This document shows positions 1 through 9,157 of a stretch of 64,000 nt of DNA, piece after piece. The stretch is from assembly GCA_023410905.1 (NCBI GenBank), contig JAEYPL010000173.1, positions 4,915-68,914 of the forward strand. The letters are read 5' to 3'. The stretch comes from Pseudomonadota bacterium. GTDB taxonomy: Bacteria > Pseudomonadota > Alphaproteobacteria > Rhizobiales > Hyphomicrobiaceae. Both the position numbers and the translations under genes were made by a program. The notes under the pieces were generated by a model. It was not told the DNA's origin, did not search any database, and saw only the letters and a program-made list of their open reading frames with translations. The first letter of the stretch is position 1. The number at the start of each line of letters is the position of its first letter.

Positions 1-862
1 GAGCGACAATCCTCTCGCCGAGCGCAAAGGCTTCGGCGAGAAATCCATTCAGAACCTGTTTCGAGCCATCGAGGCGCGCCGCCGCATTGCGCTCGAACGG
101 CTGCTGTTCGCGCTTGGCATTCGTCATGTGGGCGAGACGACGGCGCGTGATCTCGCGCGCGCCTTCGGCACCTACGAGACCTTCAGCACGCAGCTTCAGC
201 TCGCATCGAAAGCGCGACCGGGCGCCTCGTACCGCCGCCTCGTGACCGCCAAGGGTATCGGCCCCAAGACGGCCGAGACGCTCATGCAGGCACTCGCGGT
301 CCGCCGCGGCGATGATCTGTTCGATCGGGCACCGGCGACATTCGAGGAAGCCATTTCCGGCATCAAGGGTGTGCGCACGGGCGTTACCGAAGCGCTGGCG
401 CGCGCGTTCGTCGATGCAGCCACGTTCGTCGAGACGGCTCGCGCCGCAGCGCGAGAAATGCCGGGAGACGATTATCGCGCCTTTGCTGGTCTGAACGGCA
501 TCGGCGAAGTGGTCGCCGACTCGCTCATCGATTTCTTTGACGAGCCGCACAACCAGAAGGTCGTCAAGGATCTGCTCGCCGAGATCGATGTCCAACCCTA
601 TGTGCGCCAGGCGACCGTCGCGTCCGCCGTCACGGACAAGACGGTCGTGTTCACCGGTACGCTCGAGAAGCTGTCGCGCAATGAGGCCAAGGCACGGGCT
701 GAACGTGCGGGCGCCAAGGTTGCGGGTTCGGTGTCGAAAAAGACGGACTACGTGATCGCGGGCGCCGATGCAGGTTCGAAGCTCGACAAGGCGCGCGAGC
801 TCGGTGTGACAGTCCTCAACGAGGACGAGTGGATTGCTTTGCTCGAGGGTGGCGCGTCGTAG
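1..862 (+). CDS. ligA: NAD-dependent DNA ligase LigA (3' part)
   Basis: This is the C-terminal 286 residues of LigA, which seals nicks in duplex DNA using NAD+ during replication and repair. The reading frame is open from base 2, so the gene starts left of the window and the nucleotidyltransferase and OB domains are missing. Helix-hairpin-helix repeats are visible (for example LLFALGIRHVGETTA and LNGIGEVVADSL), followed by a BRCT domain from about residue 213 of this fragment (KTVVFTGTLEKL through DEWIALL). The stop lies 1 base before the ATG of the next gene, which suggests co-transcription. The assignment is firm from the domain order. Confidence 0.95.
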   Translation, partial: SDNPLAERKGFGEKSIQNLFRAIEARRRIALERLLFALGIRHVGETTARDLARAFGTYETFSTQLQLASKARPGASYRRLVTAKGIGPKTAETLMQALAVRRGDDLFDRAPATFEEAISGIKGVRTGVTEALARAFVDAATFVETARAAAREMPGDDYRAFAGLNGIGEVVADSLIDFFDEPHNQKVVKDLLAEIDVQPYVRQATVASAVTDKTVVFTGTLEKLSRNEAKARAERAGAKVAGSVSKKTDYVIAGADAGSKLDKARELGVTVLNEDEWIALLEGGAS

Positions 863-863
863 C

Positions 864-2384
864 ATGACCGAGGAGCAAGCCCGTCCGGCGCATACGGCCG
901 AGCCGGCGCCGAAGAGCTACATTCGTGCTCAGCTCGAAGCCGCGCTGCTGACGCCGATCCGCGCGCTGCGGCTCCACTACCTGCCGCTGCTGATGATCTA
1001 CTTCGCCTATGGTGCGCTCGGCATCGTGGCGGTCGCGCAGGATTTCTGGATCAAGTCGGCGCTGACGCTCACGCCGACTGACCTCGCGTCGCTGGCGGTC
1101 TGGCTCGGTTTGCCCTGGGCCGTGAAGATGGTCTTCGGCGAGCTTGTGGACGCCGTCCCGATCTTCGGCTCGCAGCGCCGCATCTATGTCTTCATCGGCG
1201 CCGGGATGATTGCGGCGGGACTTCTGCTGCTCGCCGGTGCGGCTGCCGGCACGTTTCCCGCCATCGATCCCAATACGATCTACATCGCGTCGCAGCTCAT
1301 CATCGTCACGGGCGTCGTGCTGCAAGACGTGGTGGCGGACGCCATGAGTACCGAGGTGGTGAGCCGCGTCGAGGAAGACGGCACGCCGCGACCCGAGCAG
1401 GATGTGACGCGCGACCTCGGCATGGTTCAGGTTCTCGGCCGCCTCGCATTGTCGTTTGGCATCTTCGCGGTAGCGGGCCTTTCCGGCCTCCTGGCGCAGC
1501 ATCTTGGCTATGCGACGGTGTTCCTCATCGGCCTCGTCGTTCCGGCGATCTCGATCACGGGGGCGCTGCTTGTCAGGCTGGAGACGAGCGAAACGCGGGC
1601 CATCGACTGGCGCATTCTCGGCGGCGGTCTTGCGTTCGGCGCAACCGTCACGGCCATCGCCATGACCGGTATGCCAGCTGCGCAGGAGATCGTCTTCCTG
1701 GTCTCCATCGTGATCATCATGGCGATGTTGAAGCGCGTGATTGCCCATGTTCCGCCTGAGGCGCAGCGCCACATCATTATTGCGGCGATCATCATCTTCG
1801 CGTTCCGCGCGACGCCGGGTGTGGGCCAGGGCTACACGTGGTTCTCGATCGACGTGCTCGGCTTCGATCAGGCTTTCTTCGGCGTGCTCCAGCAGATCGG
1901 CGCAGCCATCGGCCTCGCTGCTGCATGGCTGCTGGCCGATGCCGTCACGCGCCAGCCCGTGACGCGCGTGCTGCTGTGGCTGACGATTATCGGCGGCCTG
2001 CTCGCCATTCCGAACCTGATCCTGGTGACGGGCGCCTATGAGTGGACCGAGCGCGTCCTCGGCATGGGGGCTCGCTCCATCGCGCTCATCGACGCGGCCG
2101 CCCAGTCGCCGCTCGCTCAGGTCAGCATGATTCCGCTCCTGACGCTGGTCGCCGTCAACGCGCCGCCGGGACACCGCGCCACGTGGTTCGCGCTCATGGC
2201 CTCGCTGATGAATCTCGCGCTGGTCGCGGGCTCGTTGCAGACGAAGTACCTGAACATGCTCTTCCCGGTCGACCGGGGCCAATACGACCAACTGACGATG
2301 CTGGTGGTGGTCGCTTTCGGCATCGCGCTCGTCGTGCCGCTGGCGGCGATCCTGCTCCTCGGGCCGCGCCTGAAGGCTAGGTAA
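864..2384 (+). CDS. FBT/BT1-family (MFS-type) membrane transporter
   Basis: The gene encodes a 506-residue polytopic inner-membrane protein with about 12 hydrophobic segments. The stretch WAVKMVFGELVDAVPIFG near residue 85 resembles the loop motif of the folate/biopterin transporter (BT1) branch of the major facilitator superfamily. A family relation is therefore supported, but the substrate is not known. I chose the ATG at 864 because it directly follows the ligA stop; an in-frame upstream start at 834 would overlap ligA by 29 bases and add ten residues of poor membrane character. An antisense open frame over the same DNA is a GC-bias artefact. Confidence 0.75.
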   Translation: MTEEQARPAHTAEPAPKSYIRAQLEAALLTPIRALRLHYLPLLMIYFAYGALGIVAVAQDFWIKSALTLTPTDLASLAVWLGLPWAVKMVFGELVDAVPIFGSQRRIYVFIGAGMIAAGLLLLAGAAAGTFPAIDPNTIYIASQLIIVTGVVLQDVVADAMSTEVVSRVEEDGTPRPEQDVTRDLGMVQVLGRLALSFGIFAVAGLSGLLAQHLGYATVFLIGLVVPAISITGALLVRLETSETRAIDWRILGGGLAFGATVTAIAMTGMPAAQEIVFLVSIVIIMAMLKRVIAHVPPEAQRHIIIAAIIIFAFRATPGVGQGYTWFSIDVLGFDQAFFGVLQQIGAAIGLAAAWLLADAVTRQPVTRVLLWLTIIGGLLAIPNLILVTGAYEWTERVLGMGARSIALIDAAAQSPLAQVSMIPLLTLVAVNAPPGHRATWFALMASLMNLALVAGSLQTKYLNMLFPVDRGQYDQLTMLVVVAFGIALVVPLAAILLLGPRLKAR

Positions 2385-2527
2385 CGGGCCTGTTCTGTGG
2401 CCGCCACGCTACGCCAAAAGAGCGTCTTGATTCGCGGCGAAATGATGCCTTGATCAAGCCTGATTCGAAGTGCGAATGGAGCGTCGGAAGCGCCATCCTC
2501 AGCCAAGCGCGCTTCGTGGGAACGCTC

Positions 2528-2728
2528 ATGAACGACAGTGTGATGCCCGACCGGCCGGCGGCCGTTATTTCGGGCTGGTCTCTTCTTCTGCGTCTTGTGA
2601 TCTGCGTCGTCACTGTCGCCGCGCTGAGCATTGGCGGCGCGCTGCTGATGCATGCGGCGATCGATCCCGCTGCCGACGCGGCCGAAGGCGCTGCTTCGCT
2701 GGTCGCGACGCCGGCCGAGACCCGCTAG
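2528..2728 (+). CDS. Small single-span membrane protein, unknown function
   Basis: This is a 66-residue protein with one clear hydrophobic helix (LLLRLVICVVTVAALSIGGA) flanked by a short polar N-terminus and an Ala/Glu-rich C-terminal tail. I do not recognise the family. The ATG at 2528 has a purine-rich GGGAA five bases upstream. A longer version would need a TTG at 2450 that sits inside a CTTGATCAAG palindrome, which I consider less likely. Third codon positions are mostly G/C, as in the neighbouring real genes. It sits between the transporter and rimK, with gaps of about 140 and 180 bases. Confidence 0.55.
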   Translation: MNDSVMPDRPAAVISGWSLLLRLVICVVTVAALSIGGALLMHAAIDPAADAAEGAASLVATPAETR

Positions 2729-2911
2729 CACTTCCCTTTCCGACAATCTGCCCCGCAGAGGTCGTTGACGCTGGCGCTCAAGCCCGCTTTACGCCCTCAG
2801 CGCGCGTGGTATGTCTCACCTTGAGCATTGGCCGGTTCATGTGCCTCGGTGGCGTCCAGCGCTGCACGAGGATGCCGGTCTGAGATCCTGCCCTCCATCG
2901 GAGCGCATTTG

Positions 2912-3817
2912 ATGAAGCTCGTCATGTTGGCGCGCAACCCGGGCCTCTACTCGCACCGACGGATTGTCGAGGCGGCGCGCGCACGCGGGCATACGATCGA
3001 CGTGATCAATACGCTGCACGTCCACATGAACATCACGTCGAACAATGCGCTGCTGCGCTACGGCGGCAAGACACTGCCGATCTACGACGCCGTTATCCCC
3101 CGCATCGGGGCATCCATTACCCACTACGGCCTCGCTGTCGTGCGCCAGTTCGAGATGCAGGGCGTGTTCTCGCTCAACGAGAGCGTGGCGATCGGGCGCG
3201 CGCGGGATAAGCTGCGCGCTGTCCAGCTCCTGGCTCGCGCCGGCGTCGGTCTTCCGGCCACCGCTTTCGCGCACGGCCCTCGCAAAGCGCTCGACGTTCT
3301 TGCCGAGGTCGGTGGCGTGCCGGTTGTCATCAAGCTGCTCGAGGGCACGCAAGGCATGGGCGTGATCCTGGCCGAGACCGAGGCCTCGGCAAAATCGACC
3401 ATCGAGGCCTTCAGTGCGGCCAACGTCGATATCCTCGTTCAGGAGTTCATCAGCGAGGCCATGGGGACGGACGTCCGCGCGCTGGTGGTCGGCAGAAGCG
3501 TCGTGGCAGCGATGCGGCGGACGGGGCGCAAGGGCGAGTTCCGTTCGAATCTGCATCGCGGTGGCAAGGCGGAAGCGGTCGAGTTGTCACCCGATGAAAT
3601 TCAGACCGCTTTGAAATCCACCGAGGCGCTGGGGCTCAATGTGGCAGCTGTCGATATGCTGCGGTCAAAGCGCGGGCCGCTGGTGCTGGAGGTGAATTCA
3701 TCGCCCGGCATCGAGGGCATGGAGCAGGCGACCGGCATCGACGTTGCCGGCGCGATGATCGCTTATCTCGAAGAGCATGCCCGCCCGGGTAATACCGAGA
3801 CGCGCGGCAAGGGCTGA
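2912..3817 (+). CDS. rimK: RimK-family alpha-L-glutamate ligase (ATP-grasp)
   Basis: The 301-residue product matches the length of RimK, an ATP-grasp ligase that adds glutamate residues to the C-terminus of ribosomal protein S6 in Escherichia coli; some family members instead modify other peptides or cofactors. It begins MKLVMLARNPGLYSHRRIVE. It contains the ATP-grasp core (VVIKLLEGTQGMGV near residue 140, VQEFISEAMGTDVRALVVG near 180) and the metal-binding end VLEVNSSPGIEGME near 265. The ATG at 2912 gives the family-length protein; the frame opens 28 codons earlier without a better start. Acceptor specificity cannot be read from the sequence. Confidence 0.88.
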   Translation: MKLVMLARNPGLYSHRRIVEAARARGHTIDVINTLHVHMNITSNNALLRYGGKTLPIYDAVIPRIGASITHYGLAVVRQFEMQGVFSLNESVAIGRARDKLRAVQLLARAGVGLPATAFAHGPRKALDVLAEVGGVPVVIKLLEGTQGMGVILAETEASAKSTIEAFSAANVDILVQEFISEAMGTDVRALVVGRSVVAAMRRTGRKGEFRSNLHRGGKAEAVELSPDEIQTALKSTEALGLNVAAVDMLRSKRGPLVLEVNSSPGIEGMEQATGIDVAGAMIAYLEEHARPGNTETRGKG

Positions 3818-3836
3818 AACGCGCCGCGGCGCTGCC

Positions 3837-4646
3837 TCAGGTCGTCGCCCAGTCGAAGTGGACACTCATGCCGTCATAGGCTGGCTCGACGTGCGGTGGC
3901 AGCTCGCGCTTCAGCGTCACATAGTCGAGATCGACATGGAGGTGCGTGAGGATGGCGCGCTTCGGCTTCAGGATCTCGATCCATTCGAGCGCTTGCTTGA
4001 CGGTGAAATGGCTCGGGTGTGGGATGTAGCGCAGCGCATCGACGATCCAGAGATCGAGGCCGCGTAGCTGCTCCTGCCCTTCCGGCGAAAGACCGCTGAT
4101 ATCGGGCGAATACGCGATGTCGGCAATACGAAAGCCGAGCGAGAAGGCGTCGCCGTGCGCCTGCACGACTGGGATGGCTTCGATGGGCCCCGCAGCACCG
4201 TCGATGCGAACGGCATTCGGCGGATCGATCACGTGGCCATTGAGGATCGGCGGATACATGCTGCCCGGCGGCGACTCAAAGCAGTAGCGAAAGCGCTCGA
4301 GGAGCGAGGCGCGGGTCGCGACATCGAAGTGCACATCGACGCGGCGCTTGGCGTTGTAGGCCAGCATCCGCAGATCGTCGATGCCATGGGTGTGATCGGC
4401 ATGATCGTGCGTGAAGAGGACGCCGTCGAGCGTATCGATCTCGGCATCCAGAAGCTGCTCGCGCAGATCCGGCGAGGCATCCACGAGAACGCGCGTCCGC
4501 CCCCGGCCGGAAATGCGCTCGATGAGCGCGGCGCAGCGCCGCCGCCGGTTCTTCGGGTTCTTGGGATCGCAGGCGCCCCAGTTATTTCCGAGCCGCGGAA
4601 CGCCGCCGGAGGAACCCGTACCGAGAAGCGTCAGCTTGCCGCTCAT
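3837..4646 (-). CDS. MBL-fold metallohydrolase (PhnP-like)
   Basis: The 269-residue protein belongs to the metallo-beta-lactamase superfamily and carries the metal-binding motif HDHADH at residues 80-85. The N-terminus LTLLGTGSSGGVPRLG resembles PhnP-like phosphodiesterases. In Alphaproteobacteria this protein is usually encoded immediately after tatD, as here, where the genes overlap by four bases (ATGA), so translation is likely coupled. The true substrate is unknown; a cyclic phosphodiester is a family-based guess. It is the last gene of the dac-tmk-holB-metG-tatD string. Confidence 0.82.
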   Translation of the reverse strand: MSGKLTLLGTGSSGGVPRLGNNWGACDPKNPKNRRRRCAALIERISGRGRTRVLVDASPDLREQLLDAEIDTLDGVLFTHDHADHTHGIDDLRMLAYNAKRRVDVHFDVATRASLLERFRYCFESPPGSMYPPILNGHVIDPPNAVRIDGAAGPIEAIPVVQAHGDAFSLGFRIADIAYSPDISGLSPEGQEQLRGLDLWIVDALRYIPHPSHFTVKQALEWIEILKPKRAILTHLHVDLDYVTLKRELPPHVEPAYDGMSVHFDWATT

Positions 4647-5440
4647 GCTGCCGCACTTTCGAGCGTGCGCGGGGTCTTGGCATAGAGGCGGTAGAAGTTT
4701 TCCGTCGTGACGGCCGCGATCTCCTTGTCGGACACGCCCTTGACGCGTGCGAGCGTCGCCGCCGTATGGACGACGTAGGCCGGCTCGTTGCGCTTGCCGC
4801 GAAACGGCTCCGGCGCGAGGAACGGCGCATCCGACTCAACGAGAACGCGGTCCATGGGGACTTCAGCCGCAATGGCGCGGAGTGCATCGTTCTTCTTGAA
4901 GGTGATGACACCGGAGAACGAAACGTAGAGGCCGATGGCCACCGCGCGTCGCGCGAGATCGGCACCGCCCGTGAAGCAATGCAGGACGGCTGTGAAGGCG
5001 CCGCGCTGCATTTCCTCTTCGAGGATGGCGGCTGTGTCCTCGTCCGCATCGCGCGAATGAATGACGAGCGGTAGCCCGCTCTCACGCGCCGCCGCAATGT
5101 GCTTGATGAAGCCTTCGCGCTGCGCCGGGCGCGGTGACTTGTCGTAGAAGTAGTCGAGGCCCGCTTCGCCGATACCGATGCACTTCGGATGCTGGGCGAG
5201 GCGCACGATTTCCTCGACGGAGATGTCGAGCTCTTCGTGCGCGCGATGCGGATGCGTGCCGACCGTGAAGAAGATCTCCGGATTGGCCTCGGCGATCTCG
5301 CGGTACGTGTCGTAGTTGCGGATGAGTGTCGAGATCGTGACGAGCCGGCCGACCCCCGCTGCCTTCGCACGCGCGATCACGTCCTCACGATTGCTCGCGA
5401 GGTCGGGATAGTCGAGATGGCAGTGGTGGTCGACGAGCAT
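4643..5440 (-). CDS. tatD: TatD-family metal-dependent DNase/hydrolase
   Basis: This 265-residue TIM-barrel hydrolase has the amidohydrolase-type HxH motif at residues 6-8 (MLVDHHCHLDYPD), GEAGLDYFYD in the middle, and VLVESDAPFLAPEPFRGKRN near the C-terminus. TatD-family proteins are metal-dependent 3'-5' exonucleases or deoxyribonucleases acting in the cytoplasm, despite the historical link to Tat export. Its stop overlaps the start of the MBL-fold gene by four bases. It is separated from metG by 207 bases that contain a palindromic repeat. The family is clear; the exact paralogue (YcfH/YjjV type) is less so. Confidence 0.88.
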   Translation of the reverse strand: MLVDHHCHLDYPDLASNREDVIARAKAAGVGRLVTISTLIRNYDTYREIAEANPEIFFTVGTHPHRAHEELDISVEEIVRLAQHPKCIGIGEAGLDYFYDKSPRPAQREGFIKHIAAARESGLPLVIHSRDADEDTAAILEEEMQRGAFTAVLHCFTGGADLARRAVAIGLYVSFSGVITFKKNDALRAIAAEVPMDRVLVESDAPFLAPEPFRGKRNEPAYVVHTAATLARVKGVSDKEIAAVTTENFYRLYAKTPRTLESAAA

Positions 5441-5500
5441 CGTTTTCGGTGCCTAGGACGCTAGCGTGACAGCAGCGCGTGCAACTCGCTCCAACAGTTC

Positions 5501-5597
5501 CCTCCCCCCTGGTGGGGGAGGCTAGGAGGGGGGGGATCGCAGAACGCCAGCGTTGGGATTCCCCCCACCCCTAACCCCTTCCCACAAGGGGGAGGGG
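5501..5597. repeat. Three-hairpin intergenic palindromic repeat, copy 1
   Basis: The metG-tatD gap contains three consecutive G/C-biased inverted repeats. The first is an 8-bp stem (5501-5508 with 5514-5521). The second is a long imperfect stem whose arms begin CTAGGAGGG at 5522 and end near 5573. The third is a 9-bp stem with one G-U pair (5575-5583 with 5589-5597). The same architecture recurs at 30104-30219, including a TAGG/CCTA-type junction around the central stem. This looks like a dispersed palindromic element of the REP/RIME kind. It could act as a processing or attenuation site within the operon; that is inference. Confidence 0.7.
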
Positions 5598-5647
5598 AAT
5601 GTGGTGCAATATTCTACGCGGGCAATCTTCCTCATCGCCATGCCGCC

Positions 5648-7237
5648 TCAGCCCTTCTTGCCTTTGGGCTTTGCAGCAGCGACCTCGGCTTCCGCCGGAT
5701 CCACGTAGCGCGGGAACGCGCCAGTCGGAGCCGGAAGCGCAAGGCCCGGCGCGAGCCGCGACTGCGGACCGAGCGCTGCGAACAACCGCCCTTCCGCCGG
5801 CTGCGCGAGCAGGTCGAGCAGATGGCTCGCGGCTGTCGGCGTCGTCGGCTGAGCGAGGATCGCCACCTGCCGCACGATTTCTGCGGTCACATAGAGGATG
5901 GTCGCCATGCGCGCGGGATCGGTCTTGCGCTTTGCCCATGGCTCTTCGGCCGCGAAGTAGCGGTTCGCATCACCAACGACAGTCCACACAGCCTCGAGAT
6001 AGCGATTGATGGCCTGAACGCCCATGGCTTCGCGCACCTTGACTGCCATGTCGTCGGCAGCCGCCAGCAACGCGTTGTCCTCCGGAGTGAAGGCGCCATG
6101 CTCGGGGACTTTGCCGTCGCAGTTCTTCGCAATCATCGAAAGCGAGCGCTGCGCCAGATTGCCGATATCATTGGCGAGATCGGCATTGATGCGGTTGATG
6201 ATCGATTCCCGCGTGTAGTTGCCGTCCTGGCCGAAGGCGACCTCGCGCATGGCGAAGTAGCGCATCTGGTCCACGCCGAACTCGCGCGCCATCTCGAAGG
6301 GATCGATGACATTGCCGACCGACTTCGACATCTTCTCGCCGCGGCTGAGCAGCAGGCCGTGCGCGAAAATCCGCTTCGGCAGTGCAACGCCTGCCGACAT
6401 CAGGAAGGCCGGCCAGTAGATGGCGTGAAAGCGCAGGATATCCTTGCCGACAACATGAACGTCCGCCGGCCAGAAGGTCGAGAAGCGCGGTGCGGCCTCG
6501 TCGGGGAAGCCCGCCGCCGTGATGTAGTTCGTCAGCGCGTCGATCCACACGTACATGACGTGCGTCGGATCGCCGGGCACGGGTACACCCCAGTCGAGCG
6601 TCGCGCGCGACACGGAGAGGTCTTCGAGCCCGCTCTTGACGAAGCTCACGACCTCATTGCGCCGCTCCAGCGGCAGGATGAACTCCGGATTGGCCTCGTA
6701 GTGCGCGAGCAGCTTGTCGCCGTAGGCCGAGAGACGGAAGCGATACGTCTTCTCTTCGGTCCACTCGACCGGCGAGCCGAGCGGCTCGCGGCGCACGCCA
6801 TCGTCACCGACGGTCGTTTCGCTCTCCTTGAAGAACGCTTCCTGGCGCACGGAGTACCAGCCGGCATAGCTGTCGAGGTAGATGTCGCCGGCGTCGGCCA
6901 TGCGCCGCCACAGCTCCTGGCAGGCGGCGTAGTGGCGCGGCTCGGTCGTGCGAATGAAATCGTCGTTCGAGATATTGAGCGCCGTGAACAGCTCCTTGAA
7001 GCGCGCTGAGTTGCGGTCGGCCAGCGCCTGCGGCGTGATCCCTTCCTTGATGGCGCTCTGCTTCATCTTGAGGCCGTGCTCGTCCGTGCCGGTCAGGAAA
7101 AAGACTTGGCGGTCGTCGAGGCGGGCGAAGCGGGCCATGACGTCACACGCGATCGAGGTATAGGCGTGGCCGAAGTGCGGCTCGCCATTGGGATAGTAGA
7201 TCGGCGTCGTGACGTAGAAGGACTTGCGCCCGCTCAT
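5648..7237 (-). CDS. metG: Methionyl-tRNA synthetase
   Basis: The 529-residue class I aminoacyl-tRNA synthetase charges tRNA-Met with methionine in the cytoplasm. It has the HIGH-type signature as HFGH at residues 21-24 (PNGEPHFGHAYT) and KMSKS near residue 300 (RGEKMSKSVGN). The connective region reads WYSVRQEAFF, so the CxxC zinc knuckle seen in many bacterial MetRS is absent. The C-terminus is short and lacks the dimerisation domain of the long form. The gene lies in the conserved dac-tmk-holB-metG-tatD order, 90 bases after holB. Confidence 0.95.
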   Translation of the reverse strand: MSGRKSFYVTTPIYYPNGEPHFGHAYTSIACDVMARFARLDDRQVFFLTGTDEHGLKMKQSAIKEGITPQALADRNSARFKELFTALNISNDDFIRTTEPRHYAACQELWRRMADAGDIYLDSYAGWYSVRQEAFFKESETTVGDDGVRREPLGSPVEWTEEKTYRFRLSAYGDKLLAHYEANPEFILPLERRNEVVSFVKSGLEDLSVSRATLDWGVPVPGDPTHVMYVWIDALTNYITAAGFPDEAAPRFSTFWPADVHVVGKDILRFHAIYWPAFLMSAGVALPKRIFAHGLLLSRGEKMSKSVGNVIDPFEMAREFGVDQMRYFAMREVAFGQDGNYTRESIINRINADLANDIGNLAQRSLSMIAKNCDGKVPEHGAFTPEDNALLAAADDMAVKVREAMGVQAINRYLEAVWTVVGDANRYFAAEEPWAKRKTDPARMATILYVTAEIVRQVAILAQPTTPTAASHLLDLLAQPAEGRLFAALGPQSRLAPGLALPAPTGAFPRYVDPAEAEVAAAKPKGKKG

Positions 7238-7327
7238 GAGATCAATGCTCCGTGGGCCTCGCCGCGGGCGCGCGAACCCCTGCGGCGGGCGAACTTATTG
7301 CAAATACTGGCGCTGACTTTGAGATTT

Positions 7328-8452
7328 TCAGGCGGCCTCGGCGGTCCGCTCGACGCGAGCCAGGGTGTCGAGGATCAGCATCCTGCGGTCGAGGTTGAGC
7401 GCCAGCGTCTCGGCCTTGTCGCGGACGATGGTTTCCCACAGCTCGGCCCATGAGGCAAGCCTGCCCGCGGGAATAAGCTTACGGGCCATGGCCATGTCAT
7501 CGGTGCTGCCTTCGCCGCTGGCCGCCGCCCGCACGAGACGCGCTATAAGCCCCAGAAGAAGATCGAAAAAAAGCGTAAATCGGGCATCCGCGGCGGTGCT
7601 GCCAAGCTCTTCGCCGAGCGTGTGCGCGGATTGCCAGTCGACGCGCGGGAGGGCCTGGAACAGCGCCTCGATCCGCCGGTAGAGGCTGAGCCCGTCCGTT
7701 GCCGACAATTCGAGCAATCGGCGGACGCTGCCGCCGGCCAGGGCTTCGAGCGCGCGCCAGTCGGTTTCTGCTGGCGGTGCCGTTTCGGCGGCGGTCAGCG
7801 CGCCCGTTGCTGCGCGTCGCAGGTCGCTTGGGTTCAGCGCGGCCATCTCCAACGTCCGGCAGCGCGAGCGGATGGTTCTGAGCAGCCTCTGTGGCTGAGC
7901 CACGACCAGCAGGAAAATCGTCCGGCGCGGCGGCTCTTCGAGAGCCTTCAGCAGGGCGTTGGCCGCGTTGAGGTTCAACTCATCGGCGCTATCGACGATG
8001 ACGATGCGCCAAGAACCCTCGTCGGCGGTGCGGCCGAGGAAGGTCTTGAGTTCGCGCACGCTATCGACGGGGATGCTGGCCGGAAATCTCTTGGTCTTGG
8101 TGTCGTACGCGCGGCGTACGACGGCGAGGCCGGGATGCGAGAGCGCGCGCACCTGCGCGGCGGCAATACTCTTTTCCGGGATCGAGAGGCCGCTCGCGGC
8201 ACCACGCTCTTCCGGCGTCGCCAGCGCAAATTTTGCAACACGATAGGCGAGCGTGGCCTTACCGATGCCCGCCGGGCCGCTCAGCATCCAGGCATGATGC
8301 ATACGTCCGCCGGCGAAGGCTGCGGCGAATTCCTGCTCGGCCGCTTCATGCCCGAAAAGCGTGGCGGTGTCGCGCGGATGTGGAAAGCCCTCCAGCCGGT
8401 CGATTTCCGGCAGGGCTTCTACGTCGGCGAGGGCTGCAGCTCTACGTGCCAT
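7328..8452 (-). CDS. holB: DNA polymerase III subunit delta'
   Basis: This 374-residue AAA+ protein is the delta' subunit of the clamp loader that places the beta clamp on DNA. A P-loop-like GPAGIGKAT lies at residues 59-67 after FGHEAAEQEF. The sensor/arginine-finger region contains VDSADELNLNAANALLKALEEPP, the typical delta' stretch. Its start codon overlaps the tmk stop by one base (TGATG), so tmk and holB are almost certainly translated from one message. The gene order tmk-holB-metG supports the call. Confidence 0.92.
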   Translation of the reverse strand: MARRAAALADVEALPEIDRLEGFPHPRDTATLFGHEAAEQEFAAAFAGGRMHHAWMLSGPAGIGKATLAYRVAKFALATPEERGAASGLSIPEKSIAAAQVRALSHPGLAVVRRAYDTKTKRFPASIPVDSVRELKTFLGRTADEGSWRIVIVDSADELNLNAANALLKALEEPPRRTIFLLVVAQPQRLLRTIRSRCRTLEMAALNPSDLRRAATGALTAAETAPPAETDWRALEALAGGSVRRLLELSATDGLSLYRRIEALFQALPRVDWQSAHTLGEELGSTAADARFTLFFDLLLGLIARLVRAAASGEGSTDDMAMARKLIPAGRLASWAELWETIVRDKAETLALNLDRRMLILDTLARVERTAEAA

Positions 8453-9108
8453 CAGGCCATCATACTCGACAGACGCGCTTCCACGATGGCCCAGATGCGC
8501 GCAGCGACCTCCTCGGGCGATCCGGTCGCGTCAATGACGGCGCAACGCGTTGGATCGTCGGCTGCAATGGCGAGAAAACCGTGCCGCAGGGCCTCATGAT
8601 AAGTGGCATCCCGGATCTCGAAGTGGTCGCGTCCAGCGCTGCCCTTGCGCGCATCGGCGCGTGCCAAGCCGATCTCAGTAGGCAGGTCGAGGATGAGCGT
8701 GAGATCCGGGCGGAAATCGCCGAGCACGAGGCGGTGCAGCTCCGCGAGCGTCGCATGTGGCACGCCGCCGGCGACGCCCTGATAAGCGAATGTCGAATCC
8801 GAGAAGCGATCGCTGATCACCCATTGGCCTGCGTCGAGTGCTGGCAGGATGGTCTCGACGACATGGTCCGCGCGAGCGGCGAGAAACAGCAGCGCCTCAG
8901 TCATTGCGCTCCGCGGCGGCAGGTCGGGGCGCAGCAGTAACGCGCGGATTTCTTCGGCGAACGGGGCGCCACCGGGCTCGCGCGTCAGCAGGCACGCGAT
9001 CCCCGCCGCTCCGAGGCGGTTCGCGAGCAGTCGTGTCTGGGTCGTCTTACCGGCGCCTTCGCCACCTTCGAAGGTGATGAACGGCGCTCTCGTTGGGTTT
9101 GTGATCAT
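8452..9108 (-). CDS. tmk: Thymidylate kinase
   Basis: The product phosphorylates dTMP to dTDP for dTTP synthesis. The P-loop FEGGEGAGKTTQ begins at residue 13, the substrate motif EPGGAPFAEEIR follows, and DRFSDSTFAYQG lies mid-protein. I chose the ATG at 9108 (218 residues, normal family length). A GTG at 9144 would add 12 residues (MRTSERTGGTRR) and cannot be ruled out. The gene lies about 50 bases after dac, or 13 if the GTG is used, and overlaps holB by one base. Confidence 0.93.
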   Translation of the reverse strand: MITNPTRAPFITFEGGEGAGKTTQTRLLANRLGAAGIACLLTREPGGAPFAEEIRALLLRPDLPPRSAMTEALLFLAARADHVVETILPALDAGQWVISDRFSDSTFAYQGVAGGVPHATLAELHRLVLGDFRPDLTLILDLPTEIGLARADARKGSAGRDHFEIRDATYHEALRHGFLAIAADDPTRCAVIDATGSPEEVAARIWAIVEARLSSMMA

Positions 9109-9157
9109 GCGCCTCGTGCCGCCGGTACGTTCCGACGTACGCACGCGGCGCGCCGGG

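Noticed and set aside
816..2291. Long antisense open frame (491 codons) over the BT1-type transporter
   Set aside because: It is Arg/His/Asp-rich without any fold, typical of the shadow of a high-GC membrane gene, and it would overlap a convincing transporter.
5648..7237. Loss of the zinc knuckle in MetRS as an unusual defect
   Set aside because: The WYSVRQEAF form without CxxC, as far as I recall, is normal for the short alphaproteobacterial MetRS type, so it is not a novelty.
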